From Paracoccaceae bacterium (GTDB taxonomy: Bacteria > Pseudomonadota > Alphaproteobacteria > Rhodobacterales > Rhodobacteraceae): a stretch of DNA of 45,390 nucleotides. The notes beneath the pieces are model-generated. The model did not search any database. It was not told where the DNA came from and saw only the letters and a program-made list of their open reading frames with translations. This document shows, piece after piece, positions 8,944 through 16,599 of the stretch (the stretch's first letter is position 1; each line of letters starts with the position of its first letter). The DNA is taken from the NCBI GenBank assembly GCA_024742835.1, contig JANSXS010000024.1, positions 1 to 45,390 on the forward strand, read 5' to 3'. The position numbers were made by a program, and so were the translations under genes.

Positions 8944-9009
8944 AAATCCACCCCCATGCGACAGCTTGGGCAGGCGGATATATGGATGGCGGTCTACATT
9001 TGTGACAGA

Positions 9010-9038
9010 AGTATAACACAAAAAACGGGCCATCGGAA
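9010..9038 (-). promoter_or_regulatory. carD: candidate carD promoter
   Basis: On the minus strand TTCCGA (9033-9038) and TATACT (9010-9015) are 17 bases apart. The -10 is good and the -35 is weak. Transcription from here would include the nested hairpins in the leader. Confidence 0.4.
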
Positions 9039-9143
9039 GCACGCGCTTCGCAAGACCGGCTTTATGCCTGCAACCTCAATCTGTTACGGTAAAAAATTCA
9101 GGTGGATTCAGGTGCGTTATCTTTGATTTCCGAACGAATCGGT

Positions 9144-9482
9144 TCACCCGCCCTCGCCCGGTGCTTCAGAAAAATACTTGTCCATCTTGCCGTCCTCGCC
9201 GTCACGTTCCTCGGCATTGGGAAGCTGATCTTTCTTGGTGATGATCACCGGCCACATCTCGGAATATTTGCGGTTGAACTCGACCCATTTCTCCATGTCC
9301 GGTTCCGTGTCCGGGCGGATCGCATCGGCCGGGCATTCCGGCTCGCAGACACCGCAGTCGATACACTCATCGGGATGGATGACCAGCATGTTCTCCCCCT
9401 CGTAGAAACAGTCCACGGGGCAAACTTCGACACAGTCGGTGTATTTGCACTCGATGCAGTTATCGGTCACGATATAGGTCAT
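9144..9482 (-). CDS. fdxA: 7Fe-8S ferredoxin FdxA
   Basis: A 112-aa cytoplasmic electron carrier. The cysteine pattern is that of Azotobacter FdI shifted by one: C9, C17 and C50 suit the [3Fe-4S] cluster, C21, C40, C43 and C46 the [4Fe-4S] cluster, with the extra cysteines C12 and C25. The C-terminal '[19 protein letters not shown]'-like segment is typical of the longer proteobacterial FdxA. It lies 50 bp downstream of hslR on the same strand and probably belongs to the same transcript as helicase-hslR. The redox partner is not identifiable here. Confidence 0.96.
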   Translation of the reverse strand: MTYIVTDNCIECKYTDCVEVCPVDCFYEGENMLVIHPDECIDCGVCEPECPADAIRPDTEPDMEKWVEFNRKYSEMWPVIITKKDQLPNAEERDGEDGKMDKYFSEAPGEGG

Positions 9483-9532
9483 CAGCGTCTCTCAATCGGC
9501 GGTATTCCCGTGACCTAATTCAGTCTTGGGCA

Positions 9533-9925
9533 TCAATCAAGCATATCCGACCTGTTCTGGTCGAGTTTACGACGATCCCGCTTTGTCGGGCGTCCTTTTC
9601 CGTCAAAGCCCGGATTCCTTGGAATAATATCCCGTGGCTTCGCCTCGGGCGGATCAAGGTCTTCGTAAAGCGCGCGTGCCTCTGGGGCGGGACCACGGCG
9701 CGTGCCGATGGCCAATACCTGCACCACGCGCACGTCGCGCGCCTGCGGAAAAGTCAGCACATCACCCGGCGTGACCGCATGGGCCGGTTTCGCCACCTTC
9801 ACGGAATTGACCCGCACCTGCCCGCCAGAAACCAGCTTGGCGGACAGACCGCGCGTCTTGAAGAACCGCGCATGCCAAAGCCATTTGTCCAGACGGATAC
9901 GCGGCGGCGGGTCGGCGTCGCTCAA
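9533..9925 (-). CDS. hslR: S4-domain RNA-binding protein, Hsp15 family
   Basis: A 130-aa protein with an N-terminal S4 domain ('IRLDKWLWHARFFKTRGLSA', then VSGGQVRVN) and a short basic C-terminal tail. E. coli Hsp15 binds stalled 50S subunits carrying nascent peptidyl-tRNA and helps recycle them. Its start codon overlaps the helicase stop by 4 bp (ATGA), a sign of translational coupling. Family membership is clear; the exact role in this organism is inferred. Confidence 0.9.
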   Translation of the reverse strand: MSDADPPPRIRLDKWLWHARFFKTRGLSAKLVSGGQVRVNSVKVAKPAHAVTPGDVLTFPQARDVRVVQVLAIGTRRGPAPEARALYEDLDPPEAKPRDIIPRNPGFDGKGRPTKRDRRKLDQNRSDMLD

Positions 9926-12777
9926 CTCTTGTCCTTGAGCCCCATCAGAGCGGCGGCAAAGGGATTGTCGGGGTCGATCTTGTCCTTGCGGGCAGGTTTG
10001 GCAGCGTAGGTTTTCGGCCCGTCCTGCGGACGCGGCTTGCCCTTGTTGCCCGGCTTTCCACCACCGGTGCCCTTGCCCTTGTTGGGGCGCGGACTGCGTG
10101 GCTTGTCGCCGTCATTTCGGGCACGTGCGGCGCGTCTGGCCCATGTGAACGTGTAGAAAACCTCTGTTTCCGGAGGGGGTGCCGAGGCATCGGGCGCACT
10201 GCCCGGCGCAATCTCGGTTTCGGACATCGCGGGCAGGTCAGCGGGCACTTCTCCCGCGGCGGTCGGGGTTTCCATTATCGGGGCCACGCCGTCAGCGGCC
10301 ACGTCTTGATCCGGCTCGGGTGTCGCCTCTTCAGGGGCGGGAGCGACCGCGGCCTTGTCGGCGGGGGCGGGCGCGTCTGTCATCGCCTGATCCACGCTTT
10401 TGACCTTTTCGCGCTCACCTTTTTCGGCCTTGTATCCAAGTCCCTGCATAAGATCGGCGAATTGTTCCAGGGTCATGCCGGTGATCGACAGCATGTCTGC
10501 CTTGGCCTCGAATCCACCTCGGCTGTCCTCTGCCCGAAGCATATCCGCCAGCCGTTCCAGCATGTCGATGCGAATAGCCCGTTCACCGGCGGCGCGGTAT
10601 CCCGCCATCATGTGATAGCCCGGCGGCTGCGTGGTGCCCGAAGGAACGGTCACAAGACCGGGCGGCGGCGCTTCGGGAAATTCATCAAGGCCCTGCGCCA
10701 GCGACCACAGTACCAGCCGCAGGCGTGTCGGCGCGGGTTTCAACAGCAACGGCATGAATACCGTGAACTGGCCGAATCGCACACCGTGCTTGCGTAGCTG
10801 GCCGCGCGCGTCCTGATCCAGCGATTTCACCTCTTCGGCGATCTCGCCACGCGGGATAACACCGAAATTCTCGACCATCCGGAACCCGAAACCGCGCGCC
10901 ATGCCGGACAGTTCCTCGTCGCGCTGAATGTTCAGCAGCGGCTCGAACAAGGTGGCGATCTTGCGGTCGATGAAATGTTGCAGGCGGCGTTCGACCTTCT
11001 GGGCGACATCGGCCCCGGCTGCCTCGTCGACAAACCCCGTTACCTGCGGTTTGAGCGCATCAGAGCCCGCCGCCAGCTTGCCAACCGCCTGATCGCCCCA
11101 CATCAACCCACCCTGTTCGGTAAAGTCGATCTCTGTATCGGGGGAATTGTAGAACTTGTCGGCGCGCAGGTGGAAATGCGGCGCAAGGGCCTGAAGGCTG
11201 GCGGTCTGTACCGTCTTGGCCTCCTGCCCGTTCGCGGTCTTGTCCTGAATGAAGCGGAACCCGTCCAGCCGTCCGACGAATTCGCCCTCGACCGTCACTT
11301 CGCCTTTGTCGTTTACCTCGGCCACCATGGCTTCCTTCTGCTTGAGCCGGCGCAAAAGCACGGATGTGCGCCGGTCCACAAATCTTTGGGTCAACGCCCC
11401 GTGAAGCGCGTCTGACAAGCGGTCTTCTACAGCGCGCGTGGCCTCTCGCCAATGGCTTTCGTCGGCGAGCCAGCCCTTTCGTTGCGCAACATAAGTCCAC
11501 GTCCTGATATAGGCCAAACGCTTTGAAAGGGTATCTATATCCCCCTCGGTACGATTTATTCTTTCCACATGACGCGCGAGCCAGTCCTCGCAGACCCGTC
11601 CGTGTTGGTGCAGGTCATTGAAAAGTTTCTCTAAAAGGCTCGCGTGCTCGGCCTGGCTGATGCCACGGAAATCCGGCACCCGGCAGACATCCCACAGCAG
11701 CTTTATCGACGCCCCGTCGCTGGCCCGCGCCCGCACCTCGGCATGGTCCGACAGGCTGCGCAGCGCGATCAGGTCGTCCGCGTCGCGGGCCCTGACAAGC
11801 ATTTCATCCTGCGGCTTGACCTCAAGCGAGGCGATCAGCGCGTCGATATTGCCGAATTGCAGCGACGGATTGCGCCACTCGAGCTTGCGGATGGGGGCAA
11901 AACGATGCTCCATTATGGCCTGCGCCATATCGTCAGGCAAGGCCGGTGCCTCGCCCGTGACGCCGAAAGTGCCATTACTCATGCCGCGCCCGGCCCGGCC
12001 CGCGATCTGAGCCAGCTCGTTGGGGGCCAGCGCCCGGATGCGCCGCCCGTCGAATTTCGACAGTGATGAAAACGCCACGTGGTTGATATCAAGGTTGAGC
12101 CCCATGCCTATGGCATCGGTGGCCACAAGGTAGTCGACCTCGCCATTTTGATACAGATCGACCTGCGCATTTCGGGTCCGGGGCGAAAGCGCGCCCATAA
12201 CCACCGCCGCACCGCCTTTTTGCCGGCGCAGCAGCTCTGCCATGGCGTATACATTCTCAACCGAAAAGCCGACAATCGCACTGCGCGCGGGCATTTTGCT
12301 TATCTTTTTCGAACCCGTATAGGTAAGCTGCGACATCCGCTCGCGGTTGACGAACTGCACGCCGGGCACCAGCGCCGCAATCGCGCCGCGCATCGTATGC
12401 GCACCCAGAAACTGGGTTTCCCGCAAGCCCCGCATCCGCAAAAGCCTGTCAGTAAAGACATGGCCGCGTTCCGGATCGGCGCAAAGCTGAATTTCGTCGA
12501 TGGCCAGAAAATCGGCCCCCATCCCCTCGGGCATCGCCTCGACGGTGCAGACCCAGTATTGGGTTCGGGGGGGCACGATCCTTTCCTCGCCGGTGACAAG
12601 CGCCACCACCGACGGGCCACGGACGGCCACGATCTTGTCATAGACCTCCCGCGCCAAAAGACGCAGCGGCAGCCCGATGACGCCGGTCCGGTAGCCCAGC
12701 ATCCGCTCGATGGCATAATGCGTCTTTCCGGTGTTCGTTGGGCCCAGGACCGCAAGGATCCTCGACTGGTCGGCCAT
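9922..12777 (-). CDS. SUV3-like DEAD/DExH RNA helicase
   Basis: A 951-aa helicase. Walker A is GPTNTGKT at residues 12-19 and the Walker B box reads DEIQ at 94-97, the combination found in mitochondrial SUV3 helicases. Motif VI is in 'ELAQIAGRAGRG'. The helicase core ends near residue 330, followed by a helical middle region. From about residue 800 a low-complexity, Ala/Pro/Glu-rich and then Lys/Gly/Pro-rich tail follows, probably disordered and RNA-binding. SUV3 works in mitochondrial RNA turnover, and a comparable RNA-surveillance role is an inference here. It is followed without a gap by the RNA-binding hslR, which supports an RNA or ribosome theme. Confidence 0.92.
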   Translation of the reverse strand: MADQSRILAVLGPTNTGKTHYAIERMLGYRTGVIGLPLRLLAREVYDKIVAVRGPSVVALVTGEERIVPPRTQYWVCTVEAMPEGMGADFLAIDEIQLCADPERGHVFTDRLLRMRGLRETQFLGAHTMRGAIAALVPGVQFVNRERMSQLTYTGSKKISKMPARSAIVGFSVENVYAMAELLRRQKGGAAVVMGALSPRTRNAQVDLYQNGEVDYLVATDAIGMGLNLDINHVAFSSLSKFDGRRIRALAPNELAQIAGRAGRGMSNGTFGVTGEAPALPDDMAQAIMEHRFAPIRKLEWRNPSLQFGNIDALIASLEVKPQDEMLVRARDADDLIALRSLSDHAEVRARASDGASIKLLWDVCRVPDFRGISQAEHASLLEKLFNDLHQHGRVCEDWLARHVERINRTEGDIDTLSKRLAYIRTWTYVAQRKGWLADESHWREATRAVEDRLSDALHGALTQRFVDRRTSVLLRRLKQKEAMVAEVNDKGEVTVEGEFVGRLDGFRFIQDKTANGQEAKTVQTASLQALAPHFHLRADKFYNSPDTEIDFTEQGGLMWGDQAVGKLAAGSDALKPQVTGFVDEAAGADVAQKVERRLQHFIDRKIATLFEPLLNIQRDEELSGMARGFGFRMVENFGVIPRGEIAEEVKSLDQDARGQLRKHGVRFGQFTVFMPLLLKPAPTRLRLVLWSLAQGLDEFPEAPPPGLVTVPSGTTQPPGYHMMAGYRAAGERAIRIDMLERLADMLRAEDSRGGFEAKADMLSITGMTLEQFADLMQGLGYKAEKGEREKVKSVDQAMTDAPAPADKAAVAPAPEEATPEPDQDVAADGVAPIMETPTAAGEVPADLPAMSETEIAPGSAPDASAPPPETEVFYTFTWARRAARARNDGDKPRSPRPNKGKGTGGGKPGNKGKPRPQDGPKTYAAKPARKDKIDPDNPFAAALMGLKDKS

Positions 12778-12798
12778 CGGCCTACTCCCGCTTGACTA

Positions 12799-13362
12799 TC
12801 AGAGGTCTCTGCCGCCGATGTCGTGCTTCACTTTTTCGATCGCCTGCAAGACATCCTCGTGATGCGGGTGAATCGCAAGCGCATATTCAAACGCCTGCTT
12901 TGCCATCGCGGGCCGTTCAGATTGCGCAAGTATCCCGCCCAGATTGGCCAAAGCGTTGAAATGACGGGGTTCCAGCGCAAGCGCCCGCTCTATATCCGCC
13001 AGCGCCGGCCCGTAAAGTTCGGCTGCGGCAAAGGCGGTCGCCCGCGCGTTCCAACCTTCGGCGAAGTCCGGCGCGTGATCGGTCAACGCCGTGAGATGCC
13101 CGATCGCGCTTTGGATGTCGCCCGCCTTCAACGCGTCGCGCCCCCGCTTGAGCAACAGGTCAGCCGACGCCGATCCCGACGAACGCCACGCCAGTTCTAT
13201 CTCCCGTGCGATGCGACGCGCCTCTTTTGGCTCGGCCGCAGAGGACAAATCGGCATAAAGCCCGTCAAGCCGTGTTTCCTCGGCCTTGAGAGGTAAGGAA
13301 AACATGACTGTCCCGACTGTTGCCGCGACGACCAACTTCAAGATACGGTGTTGTGCGCTCAT
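12799..13362 (-). CDS. exported TPR-repeat protein
   Basis: A 187-aa protein with an N-terminal signal sequence (hydrophobic residues 9-24, likely cleavage after LPLKA). At least two tetratricopeptide repeats lie between about residues 80 and 180 ('GWNARATAFAAAELYGPALA', 'ALANLGGILAQSERPAMAKQ'). It is probably a periplasmic scaffold of unknown partner. It lies 21 bp upstream of the helicase on the same strand and may be co-transcribed. It is divergent from the SCP2 gene across 69 bp. Confidence 0.85.
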   Translation of the reverse strand: MSAQHRILKLVVAATVGTVMFSLPLKAEETRLDGLYADLSSAAEPKEARRIAREIELAWRSSGSASADLLLKRGRDALKAGDIQSAIGHLTALTDHAPDFAEGWNARATAFAAAELYGPALADIERALALEPRHFNALANLGGILAQSERPAMAKQAFEYALAIHPHHEDVLQAIEKVKHDIGGRDL

Positions 13363-13431
13363 AACGAGGTATAGTTTAGCGTGGCCGTCACGGAATCAAA
13401 GCCCCGGACGATCAAAACTGAAGGAAAAGAC

Positions 13432-13719
13432 ATGAGCGACATGATCAACGCGGCCGTCGCGGCCCTGAATGCAAAGATGGATGGCGGCCTTGATGGCTCC
13501 GCCAAATTCGTGATCGAGGGCGAAGGCGCGATCATGATGGATGGCGACGGCGTGCGCGAGGGCGATGACGAGGCCGACGTTACACTGACCGCCGATGCCG
13601 ACACGTTCCAATCCATCCTCATGGGCGATCTTGACCCGACATCCGCCTTCATGACCGGCAAGCTGGCCGTCGATGGCGACATGGGCATGGCCATGAAACT
13701 TGGAACCGTCCTGAGCTGA
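13432..13719 (+). CDS. SCP2 sterol-binding domain protein
   Basis: A 95-aa stand-alone SCP2 domain: 'GSAKFVIEGEGAIMMDGDGV', then 'ADVTLTADADTFQSILMGDL' and 'AFMTGKLAVDGDMGMAMKLG', the usual end of the fold. Such proteins bind lipids or fatty acyl groups; the ligand is unknown. The ATG at 13432 is preceded by GAAGGAAA, and an upstream in-frame start at 13381 lacks a site. It is followed by the alpha/beta hydrolase after 14 bp, and the two may act on related lipids. Confidence 0.9.
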   Translation: MSDMINAAVAALNAKMDGGLDGSAKFVIEGEGAIMMDGDGVREGDDEADVTLTADADTFQSILMGDLDPTSAFMTGKLAVDGDMGMAMKLGTVLS

Positions 13720-13733
13720 CAGGTGATCCGCCG

Positions 13734-14756
13734 ATGACATCTCCCCCGTTCTACGCCGATCTGGCCGAAGGCCCGCGGAATGGCCGCGCGATCTGGGTAC
13801 GGGCCAAAGACGGCGTGCGCCTGCGTGTGGCCGCGTGGTGCCCCCCTGACACGCCCGGGGGCACAGTGATCCTGTTTCCCGGACGGACCGAATATGTCGA
13901 GAAATACGGGCGCGTCGCTGCGGATTTCGCCGCTGTGGGTCTGGCCACCGTGACCATCGACTGGCGTGGACAGGGGCTGTCGGATCGTCTGACACCGGAT
14001 GAAATGTCAGGCCATGTTCATCTGTTCGCGGATTATCAAATGGATGTTGCCGCGATGTGCGAGGCCGCAAAGGCGCTGGACCTGCCCCGGCCGTGGTATC
14101 TGCTAGCCCATTCCATGGGCGGCTGTATCGGGCTGCGCAGCTTGCTGAACGGGCTTCCGGTGGCGGCGGCGGCGTTTTCCGCGCCGATGTGGGGCATCCG
14201 CATTTCGCGGTTGCTGCGCCCCGTGGCGTGGTCCCTGTCCTGGGGCAGCCGGGGCATCGGGCTGGATCACATCTACGCGCCGGGCACCGCCTCCACCAGC
14301 TATGTGCTGACCGAACCCTTCGAGGCCAACAAGCTGACCACCGACGCGGACAGCTACGCCTACATGATCCGTCAGGTTCAGGCCGATCCGCGGCTTGGCC
14401 TTGGCGGGCCAAGCCTGCGCTGGCTTTACGAAGCCTTGCGGGAAACCCGCACCCTGTCGCGCCTACCCGGACCCAATCTGCCCTGTCTGACGTTGCTTGG
14501 CACAGAAGAGGATATCGTCGACACCGACCGCATTCATGACCGCGTTGCGCAATGGCCGGGCGCGCGGCTCAACATTGTCGAAAGCGCCCGGCACGAGGTC
14601 TTGATGGAAGACGCGCCAACCCGCCGCCGCCTGACCGGAGAAATCGCCGCTTTTTTCAGACAGGCCCTGGCAACACCCGGCCAACAACCTGACGCTGGCG
14701 GCCAAGGCCCTCGATCTCAAGCTCCATCACATCCCCTTCGACAAGAAAACGCTTAG
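13734..14756 (+). CDS. alpha/beta hydrolase, lysophospholipase-like
   Basis: A 340-aa hydrolase of the PldB/monoglyceride-lipase group. The nucleophile is S127 in LLAHSMGG; an oxyanion region 'VILFPGRTEYVEKYGRVAAD' precedes it and 'IDWRGQGLSDR' is typical. The acid and histidine lie late ('LGTEEDIVDTD', 'ESARHEVLMED'). The fold should be complete by about residue 308. The last 33 codons run over the 3' end of the convergent FAH gene, so this tail is overprinted. It forms a pair with the SCP2 gene, suggesting lipid metabolism. Confidence 0.9.
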   Translation: MTSPPFYADLAEGPRNGRAIWVRAKDGVRLRVAAWCPPDTPGGTVILFPGRTEYVEKYGRVAADFAAVGLATVTIDWRGQGLSDRLTPDEMSGHVHLFADYQMDVAAMCEAAKALDLPRPWYLLAHSMGGCIGLRSLLNGLPVAAAAFSAPMWGIRISRLLRPVAWSLSWGSRGIGLDHIYAPGTASTSYVLTEPFEANKLTTDADSYAYMIRQVQADPRLGLGGPSLRWLYEALRETRTLSRLPGPNLPCLTLLGTEEDIVDTDRIHDRVAQWPGARLNIVESARHEVLMEDAPTRRRLTGEIAAFFRQALATPGQQPDAGGQGPRSQAPSHPLRQENA

Positions 14757-15498
14757 GGTTTCGCGCCATGCCCACGCCCGGCGGTGTGCCGGTCGCGATC
14801 ACGTCACCGGGTTGCAGGCTCATCAATTCGCTCAGATGCGCAATGATCTGCGCCACGCTGAAAATCATCGTCGCGGTGGTCCCGGTCTGCATCCGCTCGC
14901 CGTTCAGATCGAGCCACATGTCAAGGCCTTGCGGGTCGCCAATCTCATCCGGCGTTACCAGCCATGGGCCGATGGGGCCGAATGTATCGGCGCTCTTGCC
15001 CTTGGTCCACTGGCCTGAACGATGCATCTGGTAATGCCGTTCGGACACGTCATTGACCACGCAATACCCCGCCACATGATCCAGCGCCTGCGCCTCGCTT
15101 ACATAGGATGCGGGCTTGCCGATCACGATGCCAAGCTCCACCTCCCAATCGCCATGGCGGGCGTCGGGCGGCAAGCGCACCGCGTCCATCGGGCCACAGA
15201 TCGACGAGGTCGCCTTCATGAAAACGATCGGCTCTGCGGGAATATCCATCCCCGCCTCCGCCGCATGATCGGAATAATTCAGCCCGATCCCGATGAACTT
15301 GCCGACCTGACCCACCGGCGGGCCAAGGCGCGGCGACCCCGCCACAAGCGGCAGCGCCTCGGGATCAACACGCGGCAGCGCGGTCAGCACCTTTCCAGCG
15401 ATATCCGGCACCACCCCTGTCAGGTCGCGCAAAGCCCCGTCCGCATCAAGCATCCCCGGACTTTCCTCGCCCATGTTTCCGTATCTGACAAATCGCAT
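14656..15498 (-). CDS. fumarylacetoacetate hydrolase (FAH) family protein
   Basis: A 280-aa enzyme of the FAH superfamily, whose members hydrolyse, decarboxylate or isomerise 2-oxo or acylpyruvate compounds using a divalent metal. Visible signatures are 'KFIGIGLNYSDHAAEAGMDI', the metal-binding 'DWEVELGIVIG', 'NDVSERHYQ' and 'LQPGDVIATGTPPGVG'. The start at 15498 (MRFVRYGNMGEE) fits the family. An ORF extension to 15621 has no family similarity. The substrate cannot be named. Its last 101 bp overlap the convergent hydrolase. Confidence 0.92.
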   Translation of the reverse strand: MRFVRYGNMGEESPGMLDADGALRDLTGVVPDIAGKVLTALPRVDPEALPLVAGSPRLGPPVGQVGKFIGIGLNYSDHAAEAGMDIPAEPIVFMKATSSICGPMDAVRLPPDARHGDWEVELGIVIGKPASYVSEAQALDHVAGYCVVNDVSERHYQMHRSGQWTKGKSADTFGPIGPWLVTPDEIGDPQGLDMWLDLNGERMQTGTTATMIFSVAQIIAHLSELMSLQPGDVIATGTPPGVGMARNPKRFLVEGDVMELEIEGLGRQRQVVGRVLPGPV

Positions 15499-15597
15499 GG
15501 CACTCCCCTGTCCGCATCGCCGCGTGCAGGATACGCAGATGCCACCCACCCGCAAGGGCGCTCTGGTCAGCGGGGCGGGCGGCTCTATCCTTGCCCC

Positions 15598-16599
15598 ATG
15601 GTTCTGGAATTCAAACCCCAAGGCATCTATTGTCCCACCGGTGATTTCTTCATCGACCCGTGGCGGCCCGTCGACCGCGCGCTAATCACCCATGGACATG
15701 CCGACCATGCCCGTTGGGGCCATGGCCGCTACCTTGCCACACAGGCCGCCGCCCCGGTGATGCGCCACCGGCTTGGCGACATTCACCTCGAAGAGATCCG
15801 ATATGACGAGCCCCGCCGGATCGGCGGGGCGAGCGTGTCGTTCCATCCCGCCGGCCATGTGCCCGGCTCCGCCCAGATCCGGGTCGAGGTCGGCGGCGAG
15901 GTCTGGGTCGTCTCGGGCGATTACAAGACCGCCCCCGACCGGCTGTCCGAACCGTTCGAGCCGGTCCGCTGTCACAGCTTCATCACCGAATGCACGTTCG
16001 GCTTGCCGGTCTTCACCTGGACGGATGAAACGACAATCGCAACCGAGATCAACACCTGGTGGGCAGCCAACAGGGCGGCGGGCAAATTCAGCCTTTTGGG
16101 GGCCTACGCCCTGGGCAAGGCACAGCGCGTGATGACGCTGCTCGACCCGTCCAATGGCCCCATCCTGACCCATGGCGCGGTCGAGAACACCAATGCGGTG
16201 TTGCGCGCGCAGGGGCTGGACCTGCCGGACACGGTTGCCGTCACGCCCGATCTCAAGGCGGCGGACTATCCCGGTGCCCTCGTGCTGGCCCCACCCTCGG
16301 CCCTGGGGGCCACATGGGCGCGCCGCTTTCGCCCGGCCGCGACCGGCTTTGCCTCGGGCTGGATGCGCCTGCGCGGCGTACGCCGCAGGCGGGCAGTGGA
16401 TCGCGGGTTCGTCGTCTCCGATCACGCCGACTGGGACGGGCTGAACAGTGCCATCGCCGAAACGGGGGCCGAAAATATATACGCCACCCATGGGTATACA
16501 GAGATCTTCGCGCGTTGGCTGAACGCTCAAGGCTATAACGCTCACGTTGTCCCGACCGAATTCTCCGGCGAACCCCTTGATGACGGAGAGGCGGCATGA
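15598..16599 (+). CDS. ligase-associated DNA exonuclease (MBL fold)
   Basis: A 333-aa metallo-beta-lactamase/beta-CASP-type nuclease. The zinc motif THGHADH is at residues 31-37 and 'FHPAGHVPGSAQ' supplies the next histidine. 'VVSGDYKTAPD' and 'VVSDHADWDG' follow in family order. This family is found next to an ATP-dependent DNA ligase, the Lhr-type helicase and the phosphoesterase PdeM in many bacteria. Here the ligase begins 4 bp before its stop codon (ATGA), so the two are translationally coupled. The start at 15598 (MVLEFKPQGIYCP) is chosen by family; a longer upstream frame runs through the divergent FAH gene. Confidence 0.93.
   Translation: MVLEFKPQGIYCPTGDFFIDPWRPVDRALITHGHADHARWGHGRYLATQAAAPVMRHRLGDIHLEEIRYDEPRRIGGASVSFHPAGHVPGSAQIRVEVGGEVWVVSGDYKTAPDRLSEPFEPVRCHSFITECTFGLPVFTWTDETTIATEINTWWAANRAAGKFSLLGAYALGKAQRVMTLLDPSNGPILTHGAVENTNAVLRAQGLDLPDTVAVTPDLKAADYPGALVLAPPSALGATWARRFRPAATGFASGWMRLRGVRRRRAVDRGFVVSDHADWDGLNSAIAETGAENIYATHGYTEIFARWLNAQGYNAHVVPTEFSGEPLDDGEAA

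Noticed and set aside
8908..9126. 72-codon plus-strand frame between carD and fdxA
   Set aside because: It overlaps the carD leader hairpins and promoter. Its composition is unlike neighbouring proteins and it has no convincing ribosome-binding site.
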